Shown here one piece after another: positions 1 through 6,709 of a stretch of 12,576 nt of DNA (position 1 is the stretch's first letter; each line of letters starts with the position of its first letter). Position numbers and translations under genes: made by a program. The notes beneath the pieces were generated by a model. It did not search any database. It worked only from the letters and a program-made list of their open reading frames with translations, and was not told the DNA's origin. The DNA lies in assembly GCA_964518135.1 (NCBI GenBank), contig CAZFEY010000022.1, positions 1 to 12,576 on the forward strand, written 5' to 3'. The stretch comes from 2-12-FULL-40-12 sp964518135 (GTDB lineage: Bacteria; Patescibacteriota; Minisyncoccia; Minisyncoccales; 2-12-FULL-40-12).

Positions 1-315
1 AATAAAAAAATCATCTGCATATTTCAACCCCATCAACAACAAAGAACATTCTATCTTTTTAAAGATTTTGTAAGAGTGCTCAAATCTTTTCCGGGTTATA
101 GGCTTATCATAACAGACGTATTTGACGTTGTAGGCAGGGAAAAGAAGGGGATCGCCAAGAAAGTAAATGCCAAGATGTTGGTATCTTCAATAGATGAACC
201 AAAGGTGATTTATATGGAGAAAAAGAATATTCTAAATTACCTGAAAAGGAATCTTAGCGGGGGAGAGGTTGTTGCTGTTTTGGGCGCAGGAGACATTTAC
301 AAATTAATCATTTGA
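1..315 (+). CDS. murC: UDP-N-acetylmuramate--L-alanine ligase MurC, C-terminal part
   Basis: The gene enters from the left; frame 1 is open from base 1 to the TGA at 313-315 (about 104 residues seen). MurC is a cytoplasmic ATP-dependent ligase that adds L-Ala to UDP-MurNAc. The visible part is the C-terminal Mur ligase domain: a FQPHQQQRT motif near residues 8-16 (the family's QPH.y.R), then FKDFVRVLKSF, then ITDVFDVVGREKKG matching the family's D-(I/V)-Y-x-A-x-R-E stretch, and the terminal VAVLGAGDIYKLI that is typical of the MurC end. A GTG at 76 could be taken as a start, but the homologous sequence runs upstream of it, so it is internal. The stop codon lies inside the -35 box of the next promoter. 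Identification is firm; the length of the whole protein cannot be judged. Confidence 0.9.
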   Translation, partial: NKKIICIFQPHQQQRTFYLFKDFVRVLKSFPGYRLIITDVFDVVGREKKGIAKKVNAKMLVSSIDEPKVIYMEKKNILNYLKRNLSGGEVVAVLGAGDIYKLII

Positions 316-341
316 CATAGCGCGTTCTATATAATTATAAT
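312..341 (+). promoter_or_regulatory. Sigma70-type promoter overlapping the murC stop
   Basis: A perfect TTGACA (312-317) and a perfect TATAAT (336-341) are separated by 18 nt. The predicted transcript starts near 348, directly before two GC-rich hairpins. The -35 box includes the murC stop codon. Confidence 0.75.
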
Positions 342-347
342 TAGGTT

Positions 348-421
348 AGGTGCGTTTGGTTGATCCCGAAGGTCAACCGTGGCGGGTTGAGCTCCAGGCA
401 GAGCTCCCCGCCCTCTTTTTT
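348..421 (+). ncRNA. Predicted two-hairpin small RNA between murC and aspS
   Basis: This about 74-nt transcript is predicted from a consensus promoter and an intrinsic terminator. Hairpin 1 pairs 358-365 (GGTTGATC) with 371-378 (GGTCAACC), eight pairs including one G-U, with loop CCGAA. Hairpin 2 pairs GGCGGG (381-386) with CCCGCC (407-412) and, inside it, GAGCTC (389-394) with GAGCTC (401-406), with loop CAGGCA. The T-run follows at once. It has no ORF and I do not recognise the family. It could be a free small RNA, or a terminated leader that lets some polymerase continue toward aspS. Because aspS has its own promoter at 445-473, a free RNA seems more likely. Confidence 0.6.
381..421 (+). 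terminator. Intrinsic terminator of the small RNA
   Basis: Twelve base pairs in two stacked helices, GGCGGG/CCCGCC and GAGCTC/GAGCTC, are separated only by two unpaired T on the 5' side. TCTTTTTT follows (414-421). Confidence 0.85.
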
Positions 422-444
422 ATTGTTTAGTGCTCGGTTAAAAC

Positions 445-473
445 TTTCCAAAAAGCTTAAAATCTAATATAAT
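445..473 (+). promoter_or_regulatory. Probable aspS promoter
   Basis: TATAAT (468-473) is exact. Seventeen bases upstream is TTTCCA (445-450), four of six matches to TTGACA. It lies downstream of the small-RNA terminator and gives a leader of roughly 100-115 nt before aspS. Confidence 0.5.
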
Positions 474-494
474 CAGGTATTATTAAATTACTTG

Positions 495-528
495 CCCCCA
501 TATCATAACCAATTGATTATTGTGGGGG
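495..528 (+). promoter_or_regulatory. aspS leader hairpin
   Basis: CCCCCA (495-500) pairs with TGGGGG (523-528), and inside it ATAA (505-508) pairs with TTAT (517-520). No T-run follows, so it is not a terminator. It sits well upstream of either possible aspS start, so it does not directly mask initiation. I see no T-box motif. Confidence 0.35.
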
Positions 529-594
529 GATTATAACGGCGATCGAAAATCCTTAAGATACTAATCTTTGGATATAAGTTCGTTTGGTGTGGGG

Positions 595-1986
595 GTGAAC
601 CGTATTTTAACTAAGGATTCTATCAATTTTATCGGCAAGAAAATCCAGCTTTCAGGCTGGGTTCATACCATAAGGGAGCATGGTAAAATTCTCTTTATTG
701 ATCTTCGCGATAGCGGCGGAGTTTTACAGATTGTTTTTTCTCCTGATACAAAAGAAGTTTACGAATTAGCGAAAACCTTAAGGCCAGAGTCGGTTGTATC
801 GATTGAAGGAGAGGTAAAAGAAAGGCCTACTAGCATGGTAAATCCAAAAATTCCGACAGGAAAAATCGAATTCCAACCATCCAAATTAGAAATTTTGTCC
901 ATGGCAGAAACCCCGCCTTTTCCTATTGATACTGATGGATACGATATATCCGAAGACAAAAGATTGAAGTACAGATACTTGGATTTGAGAAGGCCTCGAT
1001 TACAGGGGAATATAAGAAACAGACAAAAAGTTATTCAGTATATGCGTAACTTTTTGATCAAAGAAGGATTTATTGAGGTTGAAACTCCATTATTAACCAA
1101 GGCGACGCCTGAAGGCGCTCGCGATTTTTTGGTTCCAGCCAGACTTCAACCCGGGAAATTCTATGCTCTTCCGCAATCGCCCCAGCAGTACAAACAATTA
1201 TTAATGGTGGCAGGCTTCGAGAAATATTTTCAAATAGCCAGATGCTTACGAGATGAAGATCCGCGAGGCGACAGACAGGCCGAATTTACCCAGCTAGATC
1301 TTGAAATGGCCTTTGTGAAAGAAGAAGACATTTTAAGCCTTATAGAAAGGCTTTATGTGGGAATTGTTAAAGAATTATTTCCAGAGAAAAAGATTCAAAA
1401 AATTCCTTTTCCAAGGCTCAAATATAAAGACGTTATGGAAAAGTATAATTCTGACAAGCCAGATATCAGGAAAAATAAAGAAGACAACGACGAGCTAGCT
1501 TTTTGTTTTGTGGTTGATTTTCCAATGTTTGAATGGAAAGAAGAAGAGAAGAGATGGGACGCCGTACATCATCCGTTTACGAGACCTCAAGTTGAAGATA
1601 TTTCAGTAATCAAAAAAGAACCGAAAGCTTTGTTGGCGCACCAGTACGATTTCGTGCTTAATGGTTTTGAAGTTGGCGGTGGTAGCTTAAGATCTTATAA
1701 ACCGGAAATCTTAGAGGCTGTGTTTGAAGTAATGGGCCACAAGAAAGAACAGATTCAAGAAAAATTTGGCCATTTATTAACCGCTTTTAATTATGGCGTG
1801 CCGCCGCATGGAGGTATTGCTCCGGGTATCGATAGATTTTTAGCCATCCTTTTTCATGAACCAAACATTAGAGAAGTTATTGCCTTTCCAAAGACAGGAG
1901 ACAATAAAGATTTAATGATGAATGCACCGTCAAGCGTAGAAAAAGATCAGCTAAAAGAGTTGCATATTAAATCGTTGGATAAATAG
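595..1986 (+). CDS. aspS: Aspartate--tRNA ligase (bacterial type, lacking the GAD insertion)
   Basis: Charges tRNA-Asp (possibly also tRNA-Asn) with aspartate in the cytoplasm. Counting from a TTG at 568, an OB-fold anticodon domain covers about residues 10-115 (LSGWVHTIREHGK, FIDLRDSGG), followed by the class II core. Motif 2 is FQIARCLRDEDPRGDRQAEF near 221-240, then the bacterial VHHPFTRP near 333-340, and motif 3 GIAPGIDRFLAIL near 416-428. Bacterial AspRS is usually about 590 residues; here SDKPDIRKNKED runs straight into FCFVVDFPMFEW, exactly where the roughly 110-residue GAD domain normally sits, so that domain is cleanly absent. I chose GTG 595 because the protein then begins MNRILTKDS, like relatives; TTG 568 would add nine residues (ending at 472 aa). 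No Shine-Dalgarno is visible for either. The next gene starts 8 bases after the stop. Confidence 0.93.
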   Translation: MNRILTKDSINFIGKKIQLSGWVHTIREHGKILFIDLRDSGGVLQIVFSPDTKEVYELAKTLRPESVVSIEGEVKERPTSMVNPKIPTGKIEFQPSKLEILSMAETPPFPIDTDGYDISEDKRLKYRYLDLRRPRLQGNIRNRQKVIQYMRNFLIKEGFIEVETPLLTKATPEGARDFLVPARLQPGKFYALPQSPQQYKQLLMVAGFEKYFQIARCLRDEDPRGDRQAEFTQLDLEMAFVKEEDILSLIERLYVGIVKELFPEKKIQKIPFPRLKYKDVMEKYNSDKPDIRKNKEDNDELAFCFVVDFPMFEWKEEEKRWDAVHHPFTRPQVEDISVIKKEPKALLAHQYDFVLNGFEVGGGSLRSYKPEILEAVFEVMGHKKEQIQEKFGHLLTAFNYGVPPHGGIAPGIDRFLAILFHEPNIREVIAFPKTGDNKDLMMNAPSSVEKDQLKELHIKSLDK

Positions 1987-1993
1987 TTCGTCT

Positions 1994-2956
1994 ATGAGTA
2001 GGGATTTTAAAATATTTTTAATAGTTTTAATCAGTTGCTCTTTTTGGTGGGGAGCCAATGTTTTTGCGCAAAGATTAGGGGATTTTTTCTATGCCAAAGA
2101 AGCGCTCAAATCAGAGCAGCTTTTGGCCCAGGTAAACAATTATGAACAGCAATTAGCAAAATCGAGACCAGTAAGAATTGTGGATGCAGAAGAATTAAAT
2201 ATTACAGCCAGATCAGCGACATCAATGCTTATCAAGAGAGATGGAGAAGAAAAAATTCTTTTTGAAAAGAATATTGATGAAAAATTACCAATAGCCAGTG
2301 TTACAAAGCTAATGACGGCTTTAATTTCTGTTCAAAATTATGACCTTTCACAAATTGCAGAAATCTCACAAGCAGCCGGTGAAATGGAGAATGAATACGG
2401 TAATGGCAATCTGAAAGTTTCTGAAAAGTTTTCAGTAAAAAATCTGCTTCATTTTCTATTGATCGAATCAAATAATGGCTCGGCCCTGACATTGGCTGAA
2501 ATTATGGGAGAAAATGAATTTATCGATCTGATGAATATAAAAGCGGTCGAGCTGGGATTGGAGAACACTTTTTTTGTGAACCCTACTGGTCTTGATCCCG
2601 AAATAGAATCAGAGCTAACTAATTATTCTACCGTAAAGGATATTGCGAAATTAGCAATACGTATCCTCAAAGAAGAGCCGTCGATTTGGGGTATTACCCA
2701 GAAGAAAGAATTTGATGTTTATTCATCAGATGGTATTTTATTCCGCAAGATCAGCAATACGAATGAGCTTTTAGGCATAGAACCTAATCTTTCCGGTAAA
2801 ACCGGCTGGACGCCAAGAGCAGGGGGTTGCTTGATTGTTGTTTATTGGGCGCCAGATAAATCTAGCCACATTGTAAATGTAGTGTTGAGTTCAGAGGACA
2901 GATTTGGGGATATGCGAAAGATGGTAGATTGGCTCAAGGCTTCTTACGAGTGGTAA
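1994..2956 (+). CDS. Serine-type D-Ala-D-Ala carboxypeptidase (peptidase S11, PBP5-like)
   Basis: A 320-residue penicillin-binding protein that should remove the terminal D-Ala from peptidoglycan stem peptides outside the membrane. The N-terminus has one hydrophobic segment (about residues 6-24, IFLIVLISCSFWWGANVFA) after a short basic start, acting as signal or membrane anchor. A short helical linker follows, then the catalytic domain with the three penicilloyl-enzyme motifs: SVTK (102-105, nucleophile S102), SNN (159-161) and KTG (269-271). The C-terminal beta-rich domain of E. coli PBP5 is missing; the protein ends soon after the catalytic fold, as in short S11 enzymes. It starts 7 nt after aspS with no Shine-Dalgarno, which suggests co-transcription. 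Its last codons and stop are duplicated just downstream (see repeat at 2935-2986). The exact dac paralogue cannot be named. Confidence 0.9.
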   Translation: MSRDFKIFLIVLISCSFWWGANVFAQRLGDFFYAKEALKSEQLLAQVNNYEQQLAKSRPVRIVDAEELNITARSATSMLIKRDGEEKILFEKNIDEKLPIASVTKLMTALISVQNYDLSQIAEISQAAGEMENEYGNGNLKVSEKFSVKNLLHFLLIESNNGSALTLAEIMGENEFIDLMNIKAVELGLENTFFVNPTGLDPEIESELTNYSTVKDIAKLAIRILKEEPSIWGITQKKEFDVYSSDGILFRKISNTNELLGIEPNLSGKTGWTPRAGGCLIVVYWAPDKSSHIVNVVLSSEDRFGDMRKMVDWLKASYEW

Positions 2957-2986
2957 TTTTCAAGCTTTGCTTACGAGTGGTAATCC
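2935..2986 (+). repeat. Tandem duplication of the carboxypeptidase gene's 3' end
   Basis: Two copies of about 26 nt stand head to tail. The core CTTACGAGTGGTAAT is identical at 2943-2957 and 2970-2984, and both copies begin CAAG. The first copy encodes the last residues (SYEW) and stop codon of the carboxypeptidase; the second is untranslated spacer before mraY. It looks like a recent small tandem duplication that left the original stop in place. Confidence 0.7.
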
Positions 2987-3001
2987 TTGCCAGAATGAAT
3001 T

Positions 3002-4078
3002 ATGACCATTTTTACTTTCAATGTAATTAAAATTTTCTCTTTATTTGCCTTTTCCGCCATTCTATCGATGGTTTTATCTCCATGGGTAATAAAGCTTTTG
3101 CACGGAATTAAGTTTTGGAAGAAGGAAGCTAGAAAGAAAACTATTACAGGAGAAGATGCCAACATCGTCTATGAACTTCATAAGGATAGAGAAATGGCTG
3201 TACCTCGCGGTGGCGGATTAACTGTTTGGGTTTCTGTTGTGATAATAGTGCTTTTGTTTTGGATAATTTCATTTTGGCCCAAGAATTGGTGGATGGAAAG
3301 ATTGAATTTTTTGTCGCGCAGCGAAACTTGGCTTCCTTTTTTTACCCTGATCGCGGCCTCTATCGTTGGTTTTTTTGATGATTTTATTCAAGTTTTCGGT
3401 AAGGGGAAATATGTTGGTGGGGGAATGACATTTGCCAGAAGGTTTTTCATAGTGACAATTATTGGTTTGGTCGGAGGATGGTGGTTTTATCAAAAGCTCG
3501 GATGGGATACCATACATATTCCTTTGATTCTTAATTTTCCAGGAGGCATAGATCTCTTCATTGGTTTTTGGTATATACCGTTATTTATTATTGTGATGTT
3601 GGCTTCCTGGGCTGGCGGAGTTATTGACGGTCTGGATGGTTTGGCTGGTGGAGTCTTTACGTCTATATTTGGTGCTTTTACTGTTATAGCGTTTTCTCAA
3701 GGAAAAATAGAATTAGCTTCATTTTGCGCTGTTGTGGCAGGCACTTTATTTGCTTTTCTCTGGTTTAATATACCTCCAGCCAGATTCTATATGGGAGAAA
3801 CAGGCATTTTGGGGCTTACGTCTACAATGGCAGTAGTCTCGTTTTTAACTGATTCTGTCGCTGTTTTGCCGATTATTGCTGGCCTGTTGGTTTTAGAGGT
3901 GGGCTCAATAATAATACAGCTAATATCAAAAAGATTTTTAAATAAAAAAATTTTTATAGCCACTCCTATTCATCACCACTTTGAGGCAAAGGGATGGACT
4001 CCCTGCGAGATAACTATGAGATTTTGGATAATCGGCGTTGTCTTGGCGATAGTGGGAATTGCTATAAGGTTATTGTGA
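3002..4078 (+). CDS. mraY: Phospho-N-acetylmuramoyl-pentapeptide transferase MraY
   Basis: A 358-residue polytopic membrane enzyme (about ten hydrophobic segments) that transfers phospho-MurNAc-pentapeptide to undecaprenyl phosphate, making lipid I. Visible motifs: the Asp pair in FFDDFIQVFGKGK (D126-D127), the DGLDGLAGG loop (about 209-217), and the MraY-specific IHHHFEAKGW near 323-332, which separates it from WecA-like relatives. Three conserved stretches differ from the textbook family: the N-terminal K-x-GTPTMGG is replaced by REMAVPRGGG (63-72), the Asn-rich lead-in NAVNLT is replaced by WAGGVI, and FMGDTGSL reads YMGETGIL (263-270), with Glu for the conserved Asp. The HHH and DD motifs still make MraY the best call. 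No Shine-Dalgarno precedes ATG 3002. The gene is followed by an inverted-repeat element inserted before murI. Confidence 0.9.
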   Translation: MTIFTFNVIKIFSLFAFSAILSMVLSPWVIKLLHGIKFWKKEARKKTITGEDANIVYELHKDREMAVPRGGGLTVWVSVVIIVLLFWIISFWPKNWWMERLNFLSRSETWLPFFTLIAASIVGFFDDFIQVFGKGKYVGGGMTFARRFFIVTIIGLVGGWWFYQKLGWDTIHIPLILNFPGGIDLFIGFWYIPLFIIVMLASWAGGVIDGLDGLAGGVFTSIFGAFTVIAFSQGKIELASFCAVVAGTLFAFLWFNIPPARFYMGETGILGLTSTMAVVSFLTDSVAVLPIIAGLLVLEVGSIIIQLISKRFLNKKIFIATPIHHHFEAKGWTPCEITMRFWIIGVVLAIVGIAIRLL

Positions 4079-4082
4079 TATG

Positions 4083-4390
4083 CCCGGTAGTGAAAATTAG
4101 ACTGCGATTTATGTTCTATGCACATGCATTTACAGAGCTTAATGAATAACGACTTATTCATAGGATATGCTAGCAATTTAAAGAAAAGATTTTTAGAACA
4201 TAATCGCAAAATTAATTTTTCAACAAGACACAAGGCGCCATAGAAATATATACTATGAGCCTTGCATTGACAAAGATGATACTAAAAGAAAAGAATAATA
4301 CTTTAAAACTAATCAAGGTCGCAGATTCTTAAAAAGAAGTAAAAGACGATTTTTATTTAATTAAAAATTAGTCGAATTTCTACTACCGGG
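4083..4390. mobile_element. Inverted-repeat element A between mraY and murI
   Basis: The left arm (4083-4102, CCCGGTAGTGAAAATTAGAC) and right arm (4371-4390, GTCGAATTTCTACTACCGGG) are imperfect inverted repeats: nine outer pairs are perfect, and the inner part pairs with one or two bulges. The right arm ends at the base before the murI ATG. The three bases before the left arm are also ATG (4080-4082), forming a direct duplication ATG/ATG. Removing the element and one ATG leaves TGATATGATT, with murI beginning one base after the mraY stop. The interior carries a degraded GIY-YIG gene. A smaller imperfect hairpin near 4345-4373 pairs GATTTTTA with TAAAAAT and competes with the right arm. The arms match element B (GGTAGTAGAAATTC is shared exactly with B's left arm). 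Read from the left ATG there is only MPGSEN then stop. Mobility is inferred; the repeats are seen. Confidence 0.7.
4111..4364 (+). pseudogene. Degraded GIY-YIG endonuclease (UPF0213 type)
   Basis: Conceptual translation across frames gives FYAHAFTEL, then after a +1 shift MNNDLFIGYASNLKKRFLEHN and KINFSTRHKAP, a TAG at 4241 where the family has Trp, then in another frame IYYEPCIDKDDTKRKE, a TAA at 4296, and YFKTNQGRRFLKRSK. This follows the order of small single-domain GIY-YIG nucleases (YVY..QS, L(Y/F)IGYTSNL..R...HN, ST, P(W)..YYE, A..RE..LK...GRR(F/Y)LK). There are two frameshifts and two nonsense codons, and the first motif is eroded (FYAHAF instead of YYVYIL), so it cannot make protein. 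It lies wholly inside inverted-repeat element A, suggesting that nuclease activity once belonged to, or inserted in, the element. Confidence 0.75.
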
Positions 4391-5182
4391 ATGATTGGCA
4401 TATTTGATTCTGGTATAGGTGGGCTTACTGTTGTGAAAGAGTTTTTAAGATGTCTGCCGGATCATCGGATTATTTATTTTGGAGATACGGCAAGGTTGCC
4501 ATACGGAACAAAGAGCCCAAAATTTATCGAGAATTGTTCAAGGCAGATTGTGAGATTTTTATTAAGTAAGGGCGCAAGGGCGATCGTTATTGCCTGTCAT
4601 ACGGCCTCTGCGTTGGCAGCAGATACTTTAAAGAGGGAGTTTAAGAACGTACCGATTTTTGAAATAATTACCCCTGGCATTAAAAAAGCAGCTCGAATTA
4701 CCCGGAACAAGAAAATTGGAGTTATTGGTACCCCGGGTACGATTAAAAGCAGGGTGCACGAAAGAGGGCTATTAAAAATTGGGCCTGATTTGAAAATTTA
4801 CACCAAAGCTTGCCCGCTTTTTGTGCCATTGGTTGAGGAAGGATGGATTCATAAAAAAGAAACTAAGTCTATAATCAAGAATTATTTAGAAACGATGAAG
4901 GATAAAAAAATTGATTCATTGGTTCTCGCTTGCACTCATTATCCTTTACTGAAAGACGAAATTGCCGCAGTTTTAGGCAAAAAGGTGTCAATTGTTAATC
5001 CTGCATATGACTTATCGCTGGAATTTAAAGAAAAGTTGAAGGGTGATAGGAAATTTTCTTCGCTATTTAAAAAAGGTAAAAAACATCAATTCTTTGTAAG
5101 CGACAACCCTTATAATTTTCAAATAATGAGCAGTTTGTCCTTAGGCATAAAAATAAACCCAAAAGTAGTAAATCTTGCATAA
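4391..5182 (+). CDS. murI: Glutamate racemase MurI
   Basis: A 263-residue cytoplasmic racemase converting L-Glu to D-Glu for MurD, whose gene starts at the very next base. The N-terminus IGIFDSGIGGLTVV carries the conserved Asp-Ser (6-7), followed by YFGDTARLPYGTKS (29-42). The two catalytic cysteines are C69 in IACHTASA and C181 in LACTHYPLL. The first motif is normally CNTASA; here His replaces the Asn next to the catalytic Cys. Length and motif order are normal for the family. ATG 4391 directly follows the right arm of element A, with no Shine-Dalgarno. Because the arm could pair with a site just after the mraY stop, initiation may depend on that structure or on ribosomes ending mraY; this is inference. 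Confidence 0.93.
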   Translation: MIGIFDSGIGGLTVVKEFLRCLPDHRIIYFGDTARLPYGTKSPKFIENCSRQIVRFLLSKGARAIVIACHTASALAADTLKREFKNVPIFEIITPGIKKAARITRNKKIGVIGTPGTIKSRVHERGLLKIGPDLKIYTKACPLFVPLVEEGWIHKKETKSIIKNYLETMKDKKIDSLVLACTHYPLLKDEIAAVLGKKVSIVNPAYDLSLEFKEKLKGDRKFSSLFKKGKKHQFFVSDNPYNFQIMSSLSLGIKINPKVVNLA

Positions 5183-6580
5183 ATGAAGTTTCTTAAACTG
5201 AAAAAAGAATTATCGTCTAAAAAAATAATTATCTTGGGATTTAGCGAAGAGGGGATTGACACCTTCATTTTTTTACGAAAGTTGTTTCCAGATAAGGTCA
5301 TAGGGGTGGGGGATAAACTAGAAAATTTAAAACTCAAAAGCCGAATCTCAAATCGGATAAAAAAAGACAGAAACATTGTTTGGCACTTAGGAAAGAATTA
5401 TTTAAAATCAATCAATAAATACGATTTGATTATTAAATCACCTGGCATTCCATTTGTAGCGCCAGAGATAAGAAATGCTTTCAAGCAGGGCAAAATTACC
5501 TCTCAAACTGAAATCTTTTTAAAGTATTGTCCGGGTACCGTGATAGGAATCACCGGAACAAAGGGAAAAGGCACTACAAGCTCATTGATTTATCGGATAT
5601 TAAAAAAAGAGAAAAAAAGAGTATTTTTAGTTGGTAATATTGGAAACCCATCTTTGGCGTTTCTAATCAAGGCTAAACCCAAAGATATTTTTATATATGA
5701 GATGTCTAGCCATCAATTGTTGGGTCTTAAACAAAGTCCAAATATAGCTGTTTTTCTAAATATATTCCCGGCTCACCTTGATTATTACAAGAATTTCAAA
5801 GAATATTTTAGCGCCAAAAAACCTATTTTCTTATATCAAAAAAAGAACAATATTCTGATCTATAATAAAGACGATAAGCTTGTAAAAAACGCCACAAAAG
5901 TAGTCAGATCTAAAAAAATCTCCTTTTCCATGCAAGACAAAAACTCCGATTGTTATTTGTCTGAAAAATATATTTTTTACAAAGGCAAGAAAATAATGGA
6001 AATCAGTGATTTCCAGCTTGCCGGCAAATTTAATCTTACCAATTTAATGCCCGGAATAATCATTGGAGATATTTTTAATATTTCGAGGGATAATCTTATA
6101 AATGCCGTTAAATCCTTTAAAGGTTTGCCATATCGTTTAGAGTTCGTGGGAAAGTATCGCGGTATAGAATTTTACAATGACTCGTTGGCAACCGTGCCAG
6201 AAGCATCTGCGTCGTCGATCGAAGCTTTCGGTGATAGGGTCAAAACATTGATAGCTGGGGGATTTGATAGCGGTTTACATTATGAAGCATTGGCTAAAAA
6301 GATTAGCAAAAACAGTATAGAAAATTTAATTCTTTTTCCACCTATTGGTAAAAATATTGCTTCCTTGGTTAAAAAATACTCTATCAATAGAAAAAACGGA
6401 AAGAAAATTCAGTATTTCCATGTTGACAATATGAAAGAGGCGATTCTATTGAGTTTTAAGCATACTTCAAAAGAAGGGATTTGCTTGCTTTCTCCTGGGG
6501 CTCCGAGTTTTGGAGTTTTCCGTGACTACAAAGAAAGAGGAGATTTGTTTAAAAAATACGTTAGAATTTATGCTAGGTAG
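5183..6580 (+). CDS. murD: UDP-N-acetylmuramoyl-L-alanine--D-glutamate ligase MurD
   Basis: A 465-residue cytoplasmic ATP-dependent ligase that adds D-Glu to UDP-MurNAc-L-Ala. Seen: an N-terminal Rossmann-like UDP-binding domain ending in IIKSPGIP (about 83-90), the central ATPase P-loop GTKGKGTT (125-132), YEMSSHQL (172-179), the NIFPAHLDYY segment (193-202), and the C-terminal domain with LPYRLEFV (315-322) and YNDSLATVPEA (331-341), where better-studied MurD enzymes have NDSKATN. Its ATG directly follows the murI stop (TAAATG), which fits translational coupling between the D-Glu maker and the D-Glu user. No Shine-Dalgarno. The last codons (CTAGGTAG) belong to the left arm of element B. Without that element the frame would end YGRKN and overlap the ftsW start, so the element supplies the present stop codon. 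Confidence 0.93.
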   Translation: MKFLKLKKELSSKKIIILGFSEEGIDTFIFLRKLFPDKVIGVGDKLENLKLKSRISNRIKKDRNIVWHLGKNYLKSINKYDLIIKSPGIPFVAPEIRNAFKQGKITSQTEIFLKYCPGTVIGITGTKGKGTTSSLIYRILKKEKKRVFLVGNIGNPSLAFLIKAKPKDIFIYEMSSHQLLGLKQSPNIAVFLNIFPAHLDYYKNFKEYFSAKKPIFLYQKKNNILIYNKDDKLVKNATKVVRSKKISFSMQDKNSDCYLSEKYIFYKGKKIMEISDFQLAGKFNLTNLMPGIIIGDIFNISRDNLINAVKSFKGLPYRLEFVGKYRGIEFYNDSLATVPEASASSIEAFGDRVKTLIAGGFDSGLHYEALAKKISKNSIENLILFPPIGKNIASLVKKYSINRKNGKKIQYFHVDNMKEAILLSFKHTSKEGICLLSPGAPSFGVFRDYKERGDLFKKYVRIYAR

Positions 6581-6708
6581 TAGAAATTCAACCGTTCGCT
6601 GAAAGCGAACAAGACAAGTAATTAAATTTTGCTACTTGTTGGTAAAAAGTCGCATTTAGTTTATCAAATCAAGTTTTTAATAATTTAAATTGAATTTTCT
6701 CTACCTGG
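6573..6708. mobile_element. Inverted-repeat element B between murD and ftsW
   Basis: The left arm (6573-6591, starting CTAGGTAGTAGAAATTC) pairs with the right arm (6690-6708, ending CTCTACCTGG): eight outer pairs including one G-T, then a three-base mismatch, then pairing across AAA-TTCAA. Direct repeats TATG stand at 6569-6572 and 6709-6712; the second contains the ftsW start codon. Inside are two perfect hairpins: GTTCGC (6594-6599) with GCGAAC (6605-6610), and ACAAGTA (6614-6620) with TACTTGT (6633-6639). As RNA it would be a branched structure joining the murD stop to the ftsW start. The arms share GGTAGTAGAAATTC with element A, so the two belong to one family. No coding remnant is visible in its 136 bases. 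Initiation at the left ATG would give MLGSRNSTVR then stop. Confidence 0.68.
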
Positions 6709-6709
6709 T

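Noticed and set aside
3973..4233. Minus-strand 86-codon frame at the mraY/murI junction
   Set aside because: It is the reverse of the mraY end and of the GIY-YIG remnant, which explain the sequence better.
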